This document shows, in pieces, positions 4,499-6,392 of a stretch of 6,392 nucleotides of DNA; within the stretch, counting starts at the first letter, position 1; each line of letters opens with the position of its first letter. This stretch comes from Prevotellaceae bacterium (GTDB taxonomy: Bacteria; Bacteroidota; Bacteroidia; Bacteroidales; UBA932). The translations under genes and the position numbers were made by a program. The DNA lies in assembly GCA_031257655.1 (NCBI GenBank), contig JAIROF010000177.1:1-6392 (forward strand). Direction: 5' to 3'. The notes under the pieces are model-generated. The model made no database searches and was not told the origin of the DNA. It saw nothing but the letters and a program-made list of their open reading frames with translations.

Positions 4499-6010
4499 TT
4501 ATTGCAGCGCCTTGTTCAGGAGGTAGTATACCTCGTTGAATCGCAGCTCTTTTTTAAATTCCGGGATGGTGGTATTTTCGTCGATGGCGACCATTTCGAT
4601 ATCGGCAATATCGGCGTAATCCTCCAGGTACTCGCGGGTTAGGGGGAAGCTGAAGGCGGTGTGGTGCGTTCCTCCGGCGTAAATCCATGCGGCGGCGCCC
4701 ACCTCGAGGTTAGGCTGCGGAACCCACAGGGCGCTGGCCACGGGGAGCTTGGGGAGCGCCGCTTCCGGCTCGGCAACGTCTACCAAGTTTACAATCATGC
4801 GGAATCGGTTGCCCATGTCCACCACCGTAGCGGCAACGCCCGCGCCTTTGTGGGCGGTGAAGACTAAGCGCGCCGGGTCGGCCTTTCCGCCGATGCCCAG
4901 GGGATGCACCTCCATGCGCGGCTTTGCGGCGGCAATGGTCGGGCAAATTTCGAGCATGTGCGCCTGCAGGATGTATCCTTTGCCTTTGAAGTGGTAGGTG
5001 TAGTCTTCGAGGAATGATGTTCCGCCGTCCAGTCCGCAGGCCATGACCTTCATGGTGCGCACCAGCGCGGCGGTTTTCCAGTCGCCCTCTGCGCCAAATC
5101 CGTATCCGTCTGCCATGAGGCGCTGCGCCGCCAGGCCCGGCAGCTGGTTGATTTCGTGCAGGGCGTCGAAGTTGGTGGTGAAGGCTTTTGCGCCCTTTTC
5201 TTCCAGAAATTTGCGCAGGGCAACCTCTATGCGCGCCGCCTCGCGCACCTGGCCGTGGTCTTTGCCGCCTTTTTTGGCGTTGTCGGCAAAGTCGTACTCC
5301 TGCTCGTAGGCGGCTACCAGCTCGTCCACCTGCTCTTCGCGCACCTTTTTCACCTCTACGGCCAGGTCGCCAATGGAGAAGTAGTCCACGTGGTAGCCTA
5401 AGCGGATTTCGGCTTCTACCTTGTCGCCGTCGGTTACGGCAACGTTGTTCATGTTGTCGCCAAATCGGATGATGCGCATGTGCTGCGCGTCGGCCCACGC
5501 TGCGGCTACGCGCATCCACACGGCGATGCGCTCGTGCACCCGGCCATCCTGCCAGTGCCCCACCACCACCTTGCGGTTTTTGCGCATGCGCGAAACGATA
5601 TGGCCAAATTCGCGGTCGCCGTGGGCGCTCTGGTTAAGGTTCATGAAGTCCATATCGATTTCGCTCCATGGGATTTCTTTGTTGAACTGCGTGTGCAGGT
5701 GCAGGAGGGGTTTTTTGTAGCCCTTAAGCCCGTGGATCCACATTTTGGCGGGCGAAAAGGTGTGCATCCAGGTGATGACGCCGGCGCATTTTTTGTCGGC
5801 GTTGGCGGCGCTCAGCGCGGCGGCCACTTCGTCCGAGGAGTTTACCGTCCCCTTGTAGACCACCTTAAGGGGGAGATTGCCCGATTCGTTAAGCCCGGCC
5901 ACCATTTCGTTGGAGTGGGCGTCTACATGTTTTACCGCATCGCCGCCGTACAGCAGCTGCGCTCCGGTGACAAACCAGATTTCAAAATCCTGAAAGCTAA
6001 AACTTCGCAT
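4499..6010 (-). CDS. araA: L-arabinose isomerase
   Basis: This 503-residue cytoplasmic enzyme interconverts L-arabinose and L-ribulose, the first step of bacterial arabinose breakdown before AraB and AraD. It aligns along its whole length with E. coli AraA (500 residues), as recalled. Shared segments include the N-terminal FEIWFVTGAQ, HTFSPAKMWI (83-92), DMDFMNLNQ (119-127), GHWQD (151-155), RFGDNM (182-187), EGDWKTAAL (308-316) and GGTSFLEDYTYHF (329-341). The four Mn2+-binding and catalytic positions are present: E308, E335, H351 and H450 (E306, E333, H350, H450 in E. coli). The ATG at 6008-6010 is the first in frame, because a TAA lies five codons upstream. There is no Shine-Dalgarno sequence, as is usual in Bacteroidetes. 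No truncation or missing active-site residue is seen. The genes araB and araD are not in the window. The next gene on this strand is a sugar symporter 897 bp downstream. Confidence 0.98.
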   Translation of the reverse strand: MRSFSFQDFEIWFVTGAQLLYGGDAVKHVDAHSNEMVAGLNESGNLPLKVVYKGTVNSSDEVAAALSAANADKKCAGVITWMHTFSPAKMWIHGLKGYKKPLLHLHTQFNKEIPWSEIDMDFMNLNQSAHGDREFGHIVSRMRKNRKVVVGHWQDGRVHERIAVWMRVAAAWADAQHMRIIRFGDNMNNVAVTDGDKVEAEIRLGYHVDYFSIGDLAVEVKKVREEQVDELVAAYEQEYDFADNAKKGGKDHGQVREAARIEVALRKFLEEKGAKAFTTNFDALHEINQLPGLAAQRLMADGYGFGAEGDWKTAALVRTMKVMACGLDGGTSFLEDYTYHFKGKGYILQAHMLEICPTIAAAKPRMEVHPLGIGGKADPARLVFTAHKGAGVAATVVDMGNRFRMIVNLVDVAEPEAALPKLPVASALWVPQPNLEVGAAAWIYAGGTHHTAFSFPLTREYLEDYADIADIEMVAIDENTTIPEFKKELRFNEVYYLLNKALQ

Positions 6011-6190
6011 GGCAAATAAGATTTATAGTTCGACAAATTATCGCGCTTGCGGCTTAATGCGCAACGCATTTTTTGGTAACAACCTGCCAAAGGTAACTAT
6101 TTTTCTTGAAATTTTGCGCTTAAAATTGCCGACGCCCGTAAAAATCCGCTTTTTTTATTCGCCGCACGGCATGTTTTTATGGGATTTTTG
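6011..6190. other. araA upstream region
   Basis: There is no credible gene; the open frame at 6009-6197 on the plus strand has no recognisable features. The minus strand carries the presumed araA leader and promoter (see 6088-6095). I could not identify an operator with confidence. Confidence 0.5.
6088..6095 (-). promoter_or_regulatory. Possible Bacteroidetes -7 element for araA
   Basis: On the minus strand this reads TACCTTTG, an exact match to the Bacteroidetes -7 consensus TAnnTTTG. Transcription would start near 6081 and give a leader of about 70 nt before the araA ATG. I see no clear TTG/TTTG at the expected -33 position, so this is a candidate only. A near match, TAATTTG with one base missing, lies closer to the gene at about 6036-6042. 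Confidence 0.35.
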
Positions 6191-6289
6191 GGATTAAGAT
6201 GATTGTCTGAACTCGGATTTTTGGGATTTATGGGGTTAAGATGATTGTCTGAACTCGGTTTTTATGGGAGTTTTGGGATTAAGATGATT
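6191..6289 (+). repeat. 42-bp tandem repeat with TTAAGATGATT core
   Basis: The 23 bases TTAAGATGATTGTCTGAACT plus CGG occur at 6194-6216 and exactly at 6236-6258. A truncated third copy (TTAAGATGATT) follows at 6279-6289. The sequence between copies varies on a theme of TTTTTGGGATT or TTTATGGG. Confidence 0.85.
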
Positions 6290-6363
6290 AATGCCGCGTG
6301 GCGATAGTTTTTAGTTTTTAGTTTTTAGTTTTTAGTTTTTTAGATGATTAATGCCGCGTGGCG
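6282..6363 (+). repeat. 60-bp spaced direct repeat around an AGTTTTT satellite
   Basis: A 22-bp segment, AGATGATTAATGCCGCGTGG plus CG, occurs identically at 6282-6303 and 6342-6363. Between the copies are five perfect tandem units of AGTTTTT (6306-6340). Confidence 0.9.
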
Positions 6364-6371
6364 CCCTTTCC

Positions 6372-6392
6372 TCCCCCTCGTTTCCGAATGAG
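6372..6392. repeat. Stem-loop repeat, C5TCG type, cut by window end
   Basis: TCCCCCTCGTTTCC followed by GAATGAG matches the first half of the hairpins at 512-540 and 1506-1534. The 3' arm should lie just past the window. Confidence 0.6.

Noticed and set aside
4710..5519. Long open frame (269 codons) inside araA on the same strand, and several on the plus strand (5480-6019 and others)
   Set aside because: They overlap a complete, clearly recognised araA. The arginine-rich or low-complexity translations are typical of alternate frames in G/C-rich coding DNA.

Overview
The window holds two complete genes, both on the minus strand, in a large amount of repeat-rich non-coding DNA. The araA gene (4499-6010) encodes L-arabinose isomerase. 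A second gene (1724-3601) encodes a Na+/sugar symporter of the SSS family that closely resembles the Vibrio galactose transporter vSGLT. About 3,000 of the 6,392 bases are non-coding, and I found no RNA gene, CRISPR array or transposase in them.

The setting suggests a Bacteroidetes genome, probably Bacteroidales or a relative. Both starts lack a Shine-Dalgarno sequence and have A/T-rich leaders, a TAnnTTTG-type promoter element lies upstream of araA, and the intergenic DNA carries palindromic repeats and heptanucleotide satellites. This assignment is inference; nothing in the window names the species.

Layout: 1-1723 has no credible gene. It holds a 123-bp hairpin element (330-452), several families of short stem-loops, and partial inverted copies of the same motifs arranged in nested order between about 250 and 1668. 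The transporter follows (1724-3601). The 897-bp gap between the genes contains a 15-bp triple repeat just before the transporter start, a 298-bp near-palindrome (3704-4001), a block of hairpin repeats that is an inverted copy of the block at 1094-1222, and two short-period satellites. After araA (4499-6010), the segment 6011-6392 holds a possible araA promoter and further tandem repeats; the window ends inside a repeat.

Function: the symporter would bring a sugar into the cell with Na+, and AraA would convert L-arabinose to L-ribulose. The pairing makes L-arabinose a reasonable guess for the transported sugar, but sequence alone does not settle this. The long structured gap suggests the two genes are not a tight operon. 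The most notable material is the repeat DNA: several hairpin families differ between copies by paired changes that keep the stems intact.
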